A stretch of DNA of 64,000 nt from NCBI GenBank assembly GCA_036365455.1, contig JAWQUS010000016.1, positions 16,577,001 through 16,641,000 on the forward strand. The letters run 5' to 3'. A program made the position numbers and the translations under genes. Source of the DNA: Macrosoma leucophasiata (lineage: Eukaryota; Arthropoda; Insecta; Lepidoptera; Hedylidae). Shown in pieces: positions 31,213 through 41,344 of the stretch; positions within the stretch are counted from its first letter, which is position 1, and each line of letters starts with the position of its first letter. A model generated the notes under the pieces. The model did no database searches, had not been told where the DNA came from, and saw nothing but the letters and a program-made list of their open reading frames with translations.

Positions 31213-31279
31213 CCTCCTCGCCTATCCCGGCGAGGAGGTAATTACACCTCACACACTCCCGGGTTGTCCCACCCGGGAG
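31213..31279 (+). promoter_or_regulatory. Twin GC-rich stem-loops in the LINE leader
   Basis: The first stem is cctcctcgcc/ggcgaggagg with loop tatccc (31213-31238). The second is ctcccgggt/acccgggag with loop tgtccc (31256-31279). Both are perfect, have 6-base loops ending in ccc, and lie about 200 bases before the ORF1 ATG. They may affect translation or RNA packaging (inference). Confidence 0.8.
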
Positions 31280-31485
31280 GTAGGGATAAATACCCCGCGT
31301 TTAATTTATAGGCGCGTTTAAACACACGATTGCCCCGGGTTTGTTGTGGGTTCTTCCCGGGGAACGTGTTCGATAACCGAACCCTCCTGTTTCGTGCGTT
31401 TTTAGGTCGAGATAGGGATAAAAACCACCAAGTCCGCAAACGTCCATTTCCCCCTTTCGCTGAAATCCTTTTCTCCCCAGACAAC

Positions 31486-32121
31486 ATGTCTGAGGAGAAA
31501 AGGAAGCATGAGGCAGCTTTTGCCATCCTGCTGAAAAGCAGTAAAATCAATTCAAAATTCAACCGCATTATGCAGGAATTACCGGACCCCCTGCCCGACG
31601 GATTCTTGGAATCCATTTGTGAGGGTGCAAGACTCGCAAGACTCTCAAAGCCCCGCTCACGCTCCCCTCGCTCTCGATCGCCCACTCAGAGCCGCTCTGT
31701 CTCGGACCATTCAGAGTCCGTTTGTTCTCCGGACACATCCCAGTCCGCAGCCCCCCCACTCCTGGACCAAGCAGAGTCCGCCACCCCCTCCCCTACTCCC
31801 GGCCAGGAACGCTCTACGGACTCAGACGCAATGTCCGTAGGACAGGCGTCCAATGAGGAGTCCGCCTCCGACACAGACGACTTCACGCTCGTCAAAGGAG
31901 GCAAGCGAAAGCGGAAAACCCGCAAAACCCAGGCCGAGGAGCCCTCCGTTCCCGCCAAAGCTGTGAGAATCACAGCCTCTCCCCCCACCCCCGCGAGAAC
32001 CTCTCGAGGTAGCGCATCTCCCGCGCATCAATCCCAAGCCAGCTCGCCCTCAGCGAGATCGCAGGCTAGCGCCCCAGGAGCGCCTAAATCCAAACGCCCC
32101 CCCCCCCACTCAAACTCCTAG
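31486..32121 (+). pseudogene. Jockey ORF1 (gag-like), N-terminal part
   Basis: I start at MSEEKRKHEAAF because it begins a charged domain; the frame is open upstream to an ATG at 31330, so the start is uncertain. The region is rich in Ser, Pro and Arg (SRSPRSRSPTQSRS), a disordered basic domain usual for LINE ORF1 N-termini. It ends prematurely at 32119-32121, just after a run of 11 C (32096-32106, coding RPPP). Reading one base earlier after the run would enter the frame of the downstream ORF1 half, so ORF1 is a single gene split at this homopolymer. Causes could be a real indel, a sequencing or assembly error in the C run, or slippage. Confidence 0.8.
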
Positions 32122-32123
32122 GG

Positions 32124-33374
32124 TCCGACAAATTCAATTGGACCGACCTCTCAGCATCGCTGAAGGTCAAAGGGGTCGTCCCCCTCCATACCAGATGGAA
32201 TCCCAAGGATGGTTGTTACACCATCCAACTGGAGTCCTCCTCCCACCACCGTACAGCCACCTCGCTCTTTGACGAGAGAGGCTTACAGTATTTTACATAC
32301 GCCCTCCCAGAGGAGAAACGGCGTCGCGTTGTCATACGCAACCTCCCCATTTTCCTCACACCCGAGGAGATTATGACCGACCTCAAAGAGGTCAAAGCCC
32401 TCCCCGTGCAGCAAGTGCATAGGATGCACCGCGGGCACAGGGGCCAAAACGGGCACCTTGAAATGGTGTTAGTCATTCTTGACAACACCAAGGAAGCCAC
32501 CGCAATCTTCAACATTAAAGATGTTGCGGGACTCGGTGGCATCCGTGTCGAGCCCCCTAACAAAAGGGGATACATAGGGCAGTGTCATAACTGCCAACGA
32601 TACGGCCATGCCTCAGGTCGGTGCAAAATGCGCCCCAGGTGCGTTAAGTGCCTGGAAGACCACGGCACGGCCGATTGCACACGCCCCAAGGATAGAGCTG
32701 CATGCTCGGAGCCCCCGAGCTGTATACTCTGCGGGCAGGCAGGCCACCCCGCCAATTATAGGGGATGCAAAGAGGCTCCCAAAGCGGCACGAATCCCCAT
32801 CAGGGGTCGTCGCCCAATCCCACCCAGAGCGGCCCCTCAATTCGAGAGGACCCCCAACCCCATCTTGGCCCCCGCATGGAGGACCGGTCCGCCGCCCTCC
32901 CTCATGAGCACCACCCATTTCCCCCTTCTTAAAGGAGTGATCCCGCCGCCCAAGACCACTCCGGTCGCTCGGGCACCCGCGAAGGCCCCTCAGGCCGCTC
33001 CAAAATCGGTCCCAGCCCCAGCCCCGGCCCCGGCTCCCGCCCCGGCCCCGGCTCCGGCCCCCGCTCCGGCCCCCGTGCCAACTCCCATCAGGCCCCCGCT
33101 GGCCGCTACGGCCGCACCACGCTACAAACCCACCCAGGCCCCTCAGGCTCAACCCATGGCCCTTCAGGCTCCCGCCCCCGGCCCCCCTCAGGCGCCACTC
33201 GACCTCATCAGCGAGGTACTCTCTTTTTCGCTCATGTTTGACATGAGCAAACTCCAGCCCCTGCTGGACAGATACTGCTACTTTAAAGCAAATCCCCACC
33301 TTCCCAACGCCAGGGTAGAAATGGTCCTGGCCGCAGCCGACGTCAACCGGCTGATAAACAACACCCCCCGGTAA
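32124..33374 (+). CDS. Jockey ORF1 (gag-like), C-terminal part with zinc knuckles
   Basis: The frame is open from 32124, well before its first ATG at 32373, confirming that it continues the upstream half. It starts SDKFNWTDLSASLKVKGVVP and contains an RNA-recognition-like region (RRVVIRNLPIFLTPEEIM). Three cysteine knuckles follow at nucleotides about 32583-32768: CHNCQRYGHASGRC, CVKCLEDHGTADC and CILCGQAGHPANYRGC. They bind nucleic acid in the LINE ribonucleoprotein. A (PA)n low-complexity stretch (about 33016-33075) and a short C-terminal domain end the protein. The minus-strand frame 32613-33389 is a shadow. Confidence 0.88.
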   Translation, partial: SDKFNWTDLSASLKVKGVVPLHTRWNPKDGCYTIQLESSSHHRTATSLFDERGLQYFTYALPEEKRRRVVIRNLPIFLTPEEIMTDLKEVKALPVQQVHRMHRGHRGQNGHLEMVLVILDNTKEATAIFNIKDVAGLGGIRVEPPNKRGYIGQCHNCQRYGHASGRCKMRPRCVKCLEDHGTADCTRPKDRAACSEPPSCILCGQAGHPANYRGCKEAPKAARIPIRGRRPIPPRAAPQFERTPNPILAPAWRTGPPPSLMSTTHFPLLKGVIPPPKTTPVARAPAKAPQAAPKSVPAPAPAPAPAPAPAPAPAPAPVPTPIRPPLAATAAPRYKPTQAPQAQPMALQAPAPGPPQAPLDLISEVLSFSLMFDMSKLQPLLDRYCYFKANPHLPNARVEMVLAAADVNRLINNTPR

Positions 33375-33381
33375 ACCCAAA

Positions 33382-36333
33382 ATGAACATACGGCCCTTAA
33401 CTAATTTATCTAGCAGGATAAAACCCTATTCACTTAGAATAGGGTTTTTTAACGCCAATGGCATGTCAGGCCTCCGCGATGAGCTGGGAGAATTTCTCCG
33501 CGATAAAAATATTGATGTCTTCCTCATCCAGGAGACATTTTTAAAACCCGCCCGCCGTAACCCAAGCTTGGCCAATTATAGGTTAGTACGAAACGATCGT
33601 ACAGACGGTGCCTTCGGAGGCACCCTTATATATTACAAGAGGACGCTGCATTGCACGCCTCTATCCCCCCCCGACGACCTGGAGAACATTGAAGTCTCAG
33701 TTTGCCTACTAGCGATGACCGGTCATCAGCCGATCACTATAGTGTCGGCGTATCTATCTCCCCAACGCGATCTCCTAGTAGGCGACCTAGATCGTCTATT
33801 TAAGCTTGGCGACTCCGTCATAGTGGCAGGAGATCTCAACGCCAAACATATAATGTGGAGCTGTAACTCGTCTAATGCACGAGGGACAGTTCTTGAACGT
33901 TATCTTGACAGAGCACCTATAGACATTCTAGTGCCACTCGAACCCACCCACTATTGTTATGACGACAACATGGGACGACCCGACATACTCGATCTAGCGC
34001 TCGTAAAGAATGTAAACTTGCGTTTACACTCTATACGAGTGCTACACGAGCTTGACTCTGACCATAGACCTGTTATCGTAGAATTTATCCCCCATAGCGG
34101 CCCCACTGATACAGGTCGTAGCGACATCCCGATGAGAGTGGTGACCGACTGGTCTCAAGTGAGATCCAAGTTGGCCGCCACCACATCCGCAGACTTAGAT
34201 ACGATCCCCTCCCTGATAGAGACCACTGACGAAGTCAATAGTGCGATCCTTACTCTCACTAATCACGTACAATCTGTCGTAGACGGATGCTCAGAGGAAA
34301 AACCCGCGACTGTACCCAGTCACGCCGTTATCCCTGAGCACGTACGGGAGATAGTGAGGGAAAGGAATGCAACTACCAGAGCTTACTACTCTGCCCCAAC
34401 GGCCGATAGAAAATCCACCATGCGATACTGGCAACGTCAGGCCAAGAAATGCAAGGTGGAAGTCTATAACGGCCGCTGGGAGCAAAAGCTCACTGACCTT
34501 GATCCCACTCATACAGAGTATTGGAAGCTTTTCAGCTGCTTCAAATCTCCCAACGAGGCATCCATGCCTCCCCTCATCCGTCCCAACCAACCGCCAGCCT
34601 TCGATGACTTCGAAAAGTCCGAATGCCTGGCGAGCGAACTCGAGACTCAATGCTCTCCAAGTACGATGCCGATAGCTGCCGATCATTTAGATAAGATTAA
34701 CTCTGAAGTCGAACGTAGGAACGCGAGACCGCCAACCCCTCCGCGCGAAACCGGTCCCATTCCCGACACGCAGTTCGATGAAAACGCTAACGACAATAGC
34801 GAAAATAATGATGATCCTCTCAGACCTGTGACAGTCGTAGAGGTGTCAGACCTGATCAAGCGTCTAAAAGTGCGGAAAGCGCCGGGTGCGGACGGCGTTT
34901 CCAATCGCACAGTTAGAAACTTTCCCCCCTTGCTCATTGCCCTTTTGGCTGCGATACTCAACGCAGCGTTTAAAAATAGTATGTTTCCACCCGCGTGGAA
35001 AGAGGCCACAGTTATCGGGTTTAAAAAGCCCGGTAAGCCGAGCAACCAGGCCTCGTCATACAGGCCGATAAGTCTGCTCAGTTCTCTCAGTAAACTTTAC
35101 GAGCGCGTCGTGTACGCTCGACTCTTAGATTTCACCCGAGTGCGGCACTTGATCCCGGACGAACAGTTCGGGTTCCGTGCTCGCCACTCCTGTGTCCATC
35201 AAGTACATCGAATCACTGAGCATATACTCAGTAAATTCGATAGAAAGATTATGACGGGAGCCCTCTTCTTCGATATCGCTAAAGCGTTCGACCGCGTGTG
35301 GCACAACGGCTTATTATATAAGCTGTACACTCTCGGAGTGCCCACCCAAATCGTGCACATCATTCGCGATTTTCTGTCGGACAGAGGCTTTCGATATCGA
35401 GTTGAGGGTACCCTTTCGAACCGTCACACCATAACAGCCGGTGTTCCCCAAGGATCCGTACTCTCCCCCCTCCTGTTCACGCTATACACTAGCGATATCC
35501 CTGTCCGCCACGGCGTTCAGGTGGCAATGTACGCTGACGACACTGCTATTTACGTCTCTGGCAGAAAGCCAGAGATCATAAGGAAAGCCCTGCAAGCGGC
35601 GGCCAAAGACCTTGAGTCTTGGTTCCGCCGCTGGCGTATAGAGGTAAATCCTAGCAAGAGCGCTGCCATACTCTTTATACGGGACCGCGCTCCCAGACCT
35701 AACGTAGCCCCAGTCCTTATGTTTGACGAGCCTATCCCCTGGATGGACAAAATCAAATACTTAGGAGTGACGCTTGATCGGCATCTGACCTTCGCTGCAC
35801 ATGTAAAAGCAGCGCGCGCAAAGGCTGCATTCGTGTTGTCCCAATTACATTGTTTATTAAACAAAAAGAGCAAGCTATCGGCCCGGAACAAACTCCGTGC
35901 CTATACGTCCTGCATAAGGCCCATACTATGTTACGCGTCCCCGGTATTCGCCCACGCGAAAAACACAATATTACATAAGCTTCAAACTTTGCAGAATCGA
36001 TTCTTACGTAGAGCCGTAGGCGCGCCTTGGTACGTACGTAATAAAAACTTGCACATTGACGCAAATCTGCCTACCATCCGGCAGTTTATGAAGCGAGCTT
36101 CAGCGAGCTATTTCGATCGGGCGAGTCACCACCCGAATCCGCTGGTCAGAGCGGCCGCGATTTACACTCCTTTTGATCGCGCCAAAAGGAGACGTCCAAG
36201 GCACGTCTTAAAAGATCCGGACGATGAGACCACGTTGGCCATCGCCGCTATGAATAATCATTTACAGAACCACACTGCACAAACCGCCAACAATACAACG
36301 CGCCGACGCGTTTCGCGCCGCGCCCGCCCCTGA
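33382..36333 (+). CDS. Jockey ORF2: endonuclease-reverse transcriptase (983 aa)
   Basis: An uninterrupted 983-residue polyprotein. The APE-type endonuclease nicks target DNA: N24 in FFNANG, E51 in IQETF, GDLNAKH near 150-156 (D151, N153) and D227-H228 in LDSDHRP. The reverse transcriptase covers about residues 495-760: APGADGVSNR, SSYRPISLLS, FFDIAKAFDRVW (D631), GVPQGSVLSP (687-696) and YADD (717-720). The C-terminal domain contains LRAYTSCIRPILCYASPVF and RFLRRAVGAPWYVRN, as usual for Jockey clade. All visible catalytic residues are present, so the enzyme looks functional. Translation presumably follows ORF1 by reinitiation across the 7-base gap after its stop. The frames at 34291-35891 in other phases are shadows. 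Confidence 0.95.
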   Translation: MNIRPLTNLSSRIKPYSLRIGFFNANGMSGLRDELGEFLRDKNIDVFLIQETFLKPARRNPSLANYRLVRNDRTDGAFGGTLIYYKRTLHCTPLSPPDDLENIEVSVCLLAMTGHQPITIVSAYLSPQRDLLVGDLDRLFKLGDSVIVAGDLNAKHIMWSCNSSNARGTVLERYLDRAPIDILVPLEPTHYCYDDNMGRPDILDLALVKNVNLRLHSIRVLHELDSDHRPVIVEFIPHSGPTDTGRSDIPMRVVTDWSQVRSKLAATTSADLDTIPSLIETTDEVNSAILTLTNHVQSVVDGCSEEKPATVPSHAVIPEHVREIVRERNATTRAYYSAPTADRKSTMRYWQRQAKKCKVEVYNGRWEQKLTDLDPTHTEYWKLFSCFKSPNEASMPPLIRPNQPPAFDDFEKSECLASELETQCSPSTMPIAADHLDKINSEVERRNARPPTPPRETGPIPDTQFDENANDNSENNDDPLRPVTVVEVSDLIKRLKVRKAPGADGVSNRTVRNFPPLLIALLAAILNAAFKNSMFPPAWKEATVIGFKKPGKPSNQASSYRPISLLSSLSKLYERVVYARLLDFTRVRHLIPDEQFGFRARHSCVHQVHRITEHILSKFDRKIMTGALFFDIAKAFDRVWHNGLLYKLYTLGVPTQIVHIIRDFLSDRGFRYRVEGTLSNRHTITAGVPQGSVLSPLLFTLYTSDIPVRHGVQVAMYADDTAIYVSGRKPEIIRKALQAAAKDLESWFRRWRIEVNPSKSAAILFIRDRAPRPNVAPVLMFDEPIPWMDKIKYLGVTLDRHLTFAAHVKAARAKAAFVLSQLHCLLNKKSKLSARNKLRAYTSCIRPILCYASPVFAHAKNTILHKLQTLQNRFLRRAVGAPWYVRNKNLHIDANLPTIRQFMKRASASYFDRASHHPNPLVRAAAIYTPFDRAKRRRPRHVLKDPDDETTLAIAAMNNHLQNHTAQTANNTTRRRVSRRARP

Positions 36334-36630
36334 TCCCGACCCTATCTCCGGCCCCGCGAGGCCGATGACATTCCGGTTATCACCAACCGAATGGAGTAGA
36401 GCGAAAGTTGCACCGCCCATAATCGCATATGTCTCATATGTCCCTCCGCAACGCCCTAAGCCGAGGCACGGACCCGCATGGGTCACCCTTAGGCAGTTGC
36501 GCTAACTTTTTTGCTAGGCTGGAGCGCCCTCTGCGCTCGCCGATTGCCCGGTGAAGTAGACTAGTGCCGTCTCGAGACAGGCCGCCTACACAAAGTCCGA
36601 CCTAAAAAAAAAAAAAAAAAAAAAAAAAAA
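36334..36630 (+). terminator. Jockey 3' UTR and poly(A) tail
   Basis: About 270 bases of UTR end in 27 A residues (36604-36630). There is no canonical aataaa close to the tail. The segment tgcgctcgccgattgcccgg through ggtgaagtagactagtgcc recurs in diverged form at 25459-25880. Confidence 0.85.
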
Positions 36631-36644
36631 ATCGTCTAATTAGT

Positions 36645-37500
36645 CAGCCCGTGACCACGGTAGCTGGAATGGAAAGCGACCGAAACGTCGGGTGTATGAA
36701 GAAGTTCGGGAGTGTTGTATAAGCGAGAAAATCCGCATGTTTAATTTCTACAATGATTTTTTATTTTCAAATATTCAGAACATACACTTGGCAAATAATA
36801 ACAGTGCATCTAAAAACCACAGAGGTTTGTAACGATGCTACTTTAGTTCTACGTTGTTGTAACAAATTACTTAATAATAAATAAAATTTAATAAAAGCAA
36901 AGTAAGTAAACGCTGTCCAAGAAAATGTTTATTTTTTACTACAACCAAAACCTCTGTCGCTGCATCATCATTATACTCTCCGTTTCACTAAGTTCCTTAC
37001 TACCCTTAAGTGGTGAATAAGTATACGGTTCTCATTGATGGTATGTGAATGTTTCAGTCTACAGACATTTACGCAAAAGCTAAAGATCTGTATACTAATA
37101 CCTACTTCGGTTTAGACTAAGATATTTTTATAACTATAAATATTGACACTTACTAGAATGTGATCCTCTTTTACGTTTAAGTACTCTGTGACTGCCGATA
37201 GTTAATGTAATGTCTATCCTCTAGAAGCGTTATTACAGTTCTTGCAGTAATATTTAGACGAAGAACTAACTATTAGGTACACCTTATATTCGTCAGTAGG
37301 TACGTCCTCTTATCAACCCAAGACATAACATTAAACTTTGCATTTAGTAAAGTAAACAATTTTCTTGCTTGTTCAAAACTACATAGCTTGCCTTCTTAGT
37401 GAGGCTGTGGGTCTATTCGACCCTTCAACTGTTTGTTTAGGAGATCCGTTACTTTGGAGGTGTGTGGCTTAAAGATAACCTTGACAACTGTTGTTCATGC
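36645..37500. other. Gene-free AT-rich stretch
   Basis: The first ~80 bases continue the unit interrupted by the Jockey insertion; the rest is AT-rich without recognisable features. Confidence 0.5.
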
Positions 37501-37504
37501 TGAT

Positions 37505-37740
37505 GTAACTGAATTGGAGTTCGACATAGAGCAACACGGGCCACCGGCCGCGGCGGACTGGAGGGGAGTAACCATAGCGTTTATTACCGATGCAAAACAG
37601 TCTGTAATTTATTACATGCGACACACACGCACGCTACAAAAATTGTCTATTACTACGAAACTCACACCTTGACTTTAACAAAATACACAAACAATTTCAC
37701 GCACACATTTAAACAACTAGGCGACAGGTATAGGCCCCTT
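37505..37740 (+). repeat. Repeat 'family M'
   Basis: acatagagcaacacgggcc, cggactggaggg, attaccgatgcaaaacagtc and tttaacaaaatacacaaaca match 45490-45715 in the same order. The 79-codon frame here is a repeat shadow. Confidence 0.7.
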
Positions 37741-38265
37741 TGGGCTTGTACTTTGACAGAGGGGAAACCCTGCATATGGCTACTCCCATGCAGTGTTGCT
37801 CTATGGAGCTCGATAAGTAATTTTAGGCATTGGTTATATGGTTGATTTTCAAAGGCCGGGCGGGCGCTGGTATAACAATAAAAGTTGTCAAAAATCAAGC
37901 CGCTCATCAATGCTTGCCAGTCTTGCCACACGGTGCGCAGAGTTTGATTAAAATCGGTTAAGAAGTTTAGGAGTTCTTCTATATAATTTAAATGAATACA
38001 TTAGAAGTTGTCGCAAAAGATAAACGCATTTGAAAATAAATTTAACTCAAACGCGTTGCTCATATCGGTGATGGAACCCATCTTTTTCTTAAATCGGACG
38101 GAGCGTACTGAATCCGGTGTCCGCTCCGTACCAAGCCTGGACGTGTGTTACGACTATTAATCACACTCGTAGTCAACACTTTTTTTCTAATTTATGAACA
38201 AACATCCAAATGATAATTAATACATGTTTGTCATCTCTCTTTACAAATTATAGATATAAGAAAGA
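37741..38265. other. Gene-free stretch
   Basis: A short gcatatggctactcccatgc block relates it to family M ends at 46200-46290. Otherwise nothing is recognised. Confidence 0.45.
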
Positions 38266-38269
38266 TTAA

Positions 38270-38404
38270 CCCCCTTATTCATAAACGTATTTTAGCTAAA
38301 GTGTTGCTAATCTCTCCTTTGTCTTTCTCTATCCTGCACATTTGACAATGCAACTGACAAAGACAAAGCATTCTATAGCTAAAATACGTTTATGAATAAG
38401 GGGG
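38270..38404. mobile_element. PIF/Harbinger-like MITE (135 bp)
   Basis: 28-base perfect inverted repeats at 38270-38297 and 38377-38404, opening cccccttattcataaac. The trinucleotide taa flanks both ends (38267-38269 and 38405-38407), matching the TWA duplications of PIF/Harbinger elements. No coding capacity. Confidence 0.88.
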
Positions 38405-38463
38405 TAAGTTTGAAAATACCTATAGCAAAGCATCTTTAGTGGTTCTGTTAAAAACAATTTCTA

Positions 38464-38519
38464 GTTAAATATTGCATACTGAAAAGTATAATTAAACTTT
38501 TCAATATGCAATATTTAAC
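38464..38519. repeat. Inverted repeat with 24-base arms
   Basis: Arms 38464-38487 and 38496-38519 (gttaaatattgcata...) pair with one mismatch around ataattaa. It could be a tiny MITE or a chance AT-rich palindrome. Confidence 0.75.
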
Positions 38520-39105
38520 AAGACATTTTTAATTTCGATTTTTATGAAAGTTTGTTCTCGTCCAACCATTAGGTATTGAAACTGTATAATAGTAAACATT
38601 GACATACTTATATAAAAAAATATATTATTTACTATAGTACTAGCACAGTATATTAACGCATTCGTTTTCTTTAGTCTGTGGTACTAGACAGGACATTACC
38701 CTTGGTAGCATGGTTAACTACACTTTACCATAATTACATTACAGCTGACGTGAAAAGTGAAATCGTCATACTAAATATCTGTCAAATCAATTTAAAAACG
38801 GAACCGCCTGTTTAATCCCGGTGTCTACTCATTAATATTGACCTCATTGATAGTGAATGGATTTTTTTCAAGGAAAAATAAAAAGGACGTAGTGTAATTT
38901 TATTACTACTCTAGGCAATAAGTCACAATACGCTCGAAGTAATAGATAGCAACGCAATTACACTTATCTGCGCTTAAATAATGCTCCCCATCGCTGTGTT
39001 CTGGCGTGTGAGGAGATAACGTGGCGGTTAGACGGTAATTAATCCTAGATAGTCACTATAAGACATAACTTGACTTCAGGCTAAGTAAAACATCTTTATC
39101 TATAC
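38520..39105. other. Gene-free stretch
   Basis: AT-rich with no recognised feature before the mariner. Confidence 0.45.
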
Positions 39106-39110
39106 ATATA

Positions 39111-40392
39111 AGGTTGGGGAAAAAGTTTCTTCGCATTTTTTAAGATAATTCAAAACATTTTTTAATATAGTTTATTTAAATTTAACTAAAGTGTGTGTGT
39201 ACCATTTTGTTCGATAACCTTTTGCCATCTTGTAGGTAGAGACATGATCCCATTGCTATAAAAATTTTGGGACTTCTCATCAAAATACCGCGACAAGTGG
39301 ATTTGGCAGTCCTCTCGTGATGTTAACCTAACATTGCATAAAGAAAAAGTGGAAATCTGAAGGTGCAAGGTCAGGACTATACGGCGGATGCATTAACACC
39401 TCCAAGCCAAACTCTCTTAATTTTTGCTGAGTGGCTATATATGTGTGAGGTCTAGCGTTATTTTCATCATCATAGTTTCATCATGTGAAACACCACACCC
39501 CTTCTGTTGATCAATTCCGGCCGCTTTCTCTCAACTTCTTGCTTTAATCTCATCAGTTGTTCGCAGTAGAGTTCAGAATTGATAGTCCTGCCTGGTGGTA
39601 ATAGCTCATAATGAATAATGCCCTTCCAATCCCACCACACACACAACATCACCTTATTGCGAGTTAACCCGGGTTTCGCCACAGTCTGTGAAGCCTGACC
39701 GGCCTTTGACCACGACCTTTTTCGCACGTTCTTGTCGTACATGATCCACTTTTCATCACCAGTTATCAGCTTCTTCAAAAATGATTCGGTTTCATTACGT
39801 CGTAATAAAGAATCACAAATGACTACACGGTTCATTAGGTTTCTTTCAGTGAGCTCGTGAGGTACCCAAATATCGAACTTTTTTTTGTACCCAGCTTTTT
39901 TCAAATGCACCAAAACTGTTTTGTGATCAATTCTCAGTTCTTCAGCTACGTCGTAACTACTGATAGGTCGATCTTGCTCCACTTTTTAAAAAATGGCTTC
40001 CATTTTATCCGTAATAGGGCGACCAGAGCGAGGTGCATCTTTGACATCAAAATTTCCGGATTGAAAACACTTAAACCAAATTTGTGCTACTCTCACAGAC
40101 ACTGCACTAGGTCCATAAACATCGCAAATTTTTTTCGCTGCTTGCGTTGCATTTTTACCTTTTTGTAGTAAAATTTTAAAATGTATCGAATTTCTTCATT
40201 AGATTCACTCATCTTGACAGTACGAAAAACAAATGAAAACCACACATTTGCCTAATTTGAATTTGGAATTATGTACTTTAAAATTTTAACTTTCAATGAT
40301 ACCAAAACCAGCCGGATACAAATACTACAGCCAAAAAGATTTTATTACAAGTTCATACATACTATAATGCGAAAAGACTTTTTCCCCAACCT
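39111..40392 (-). mobile_element. Mariner transposon (1.28 kb), inactive
   Basis: Terminal inverted repeats begin aggttggggaaaaagt on both ends and extend to about 27 bases with two mismatches. The size fits the mariner family (about 1.3 kb). The transposase lies on the minus strand and is broken. The exact TA duplication is ambiguous because both flanks are AT-rich. Confidence 0.92.
39186..40212 (-). pseudogene. Mariner transposase, pseudogenised
   Basis: Start ATG at 40210-40212 (MSESNEEIRYILKFYYKK). Helix-turn-helix DNA-binding domains continue after a frameshift near 40155 (AAKKICDVYGPSAVSV, VAQIWFKCFQSGNF, APRSGRP). A TAA at 39986-39988 interrupts the linker. The catalytic domain then reads TGDEKWIMYDKN (first Asp) and frameshifts again near 39480, just before the second Asp block (HDENNARPHT in another phase). 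The third Asp block, YSPDLAPSDFHFF, is still legible near 39370-39390, and the C-terminus ends WQKVIEQNGTHTL. With two frameshifts and a stop it cannot make transposase, though its ends could still be cut by an active relative. Confidence 0.92.
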
Positions 40393-40433
40393 ATTATAAT
40401 AAAACAGTAAAAGCCGCGTGTCTGTACATTGTA

Positions 40434-40757
40434 TATATTTACGAAAAACCAATTGGGGGCGATGTTAAAATAGTATTAGAACACTTTTCAATGATTTTAA
40501 TTTTTTTGTCTGTCTGTTTGTCCCTTTGTCCAGGCTAATCTCCGAAGATACTTGACGGATTCGAATGAAACTTTTTGTGGTGTATAGATACTAAGCCTGG
40601 CCAACATTTAGGCTACTTCTTACTGCCCAAATCCCTCATTCCCACGGGAATTCCTACATTTAATTTCATTTTCCTATACAAATGGTCCGTATCTATCAAA
40701 CCTTTGACACATTATTTCATTGTGAGGCAATACGAAGTTTGCCGGGTCAGCTAGTCT
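40434..40757 (+). repeat. Repeat 'family N' (ends in ctagt)
   Basis: Ends ggcaatacgaagtttgccgg then gtcagctagt. The segments tacaaatggtccgtatctat and acctttgacacattattt are shared with 47580-47690 and 50540-50642. A CTAG end followed by T suggests a Helitron 3' end, but no clear terminal hairpin is visible. Confidence 0.6.
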
Positions 40758-40821
40758 TATAATATACCTAGTTATGATTTTTTTGAGACTACCTCATCTT
40801 GAAATTATATTACTTAAATAA

Positions 40822-41065
40822 AACAGCGGCCAAGTGGTGAGTTAGACTCGCCCTTAAAGGAATTTGACTGAAGGCTACTAATTTTTCTGAAAACCTCAAA
40901 CATTACTTTCAACATTCAACATGAACCTAATGTACGAATTACAATGTTTTTTTTATGTGAAGGTTGTGGCAAATAAAACTTATAAAAAGTCTATGGTAGG
41001 AACATAGGCAATCTTTCCATTATATAGAACTGTACGCGAGTCCGACTCGCACTTGACTCGATTTT
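40822..41065. repeat. Repeat 'family J' pieces
   Basis: cagcggccaagtggtgagtt at the left and gtccgactcgcacttgactc at the right are the two orientations of the family J head. Confidence 0.55.
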
Positions 41066-41344
41066 TCTTGTTTAGATGTCTGTCTATGCTTTCGAGATCC
41101 ATCATTGGAGCTCTAATTCGAGCATATCACTGTGACGATTCGTTTATTCAGCATCAAATATTTTTTTCCTGTATTAAGACATTGTTGCATAATTTACACA
41201 TTGTATTATTTATTTATTTAATCTTTCAAACACAATAAAAGAACATGCGGCGGACTTAATGCTAGGTAGCGTTTTTTACCAGACAACTTCAAAGTTGTGC
41301 AGAAAACTTAATGTGGTAGTCCAATTGACCAACGCGAAGGAAGG

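Larger units (their letters stand above)
30604..36630 (+). mobile_element. Full-length Jockey-type LINE (6.03 kb)
   Basis: A perfect 14-bp target-site duplication, atcgtctaattagt, lies at 30590-30603 and 36631-36644. Between are a structured 5' leader, ORF1 (gag-like, zinc knuckles), ORF2 (endonuclease plus RT) starting 8 bases after the ORF1 stop, a ~270-bp 3' UTR and a 27-base poly(A). It therefore has every part expected of a full-length element, apart from a one-base break in ORF1. ORF2 is uninterrupted, so this is a recent insertion. Its GC-rich coding sequence contrasts with the AT-rich surroundings. Confidence 0.95.

Noticed and set aside
32613..33389. 258-codon open frame on the minus strand
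   Set aside because: It lies antisense to the GC-rich, proline/alanine-rich part of Jockey ORF1; the Gly/Arg-rich product is a compositional shadow.
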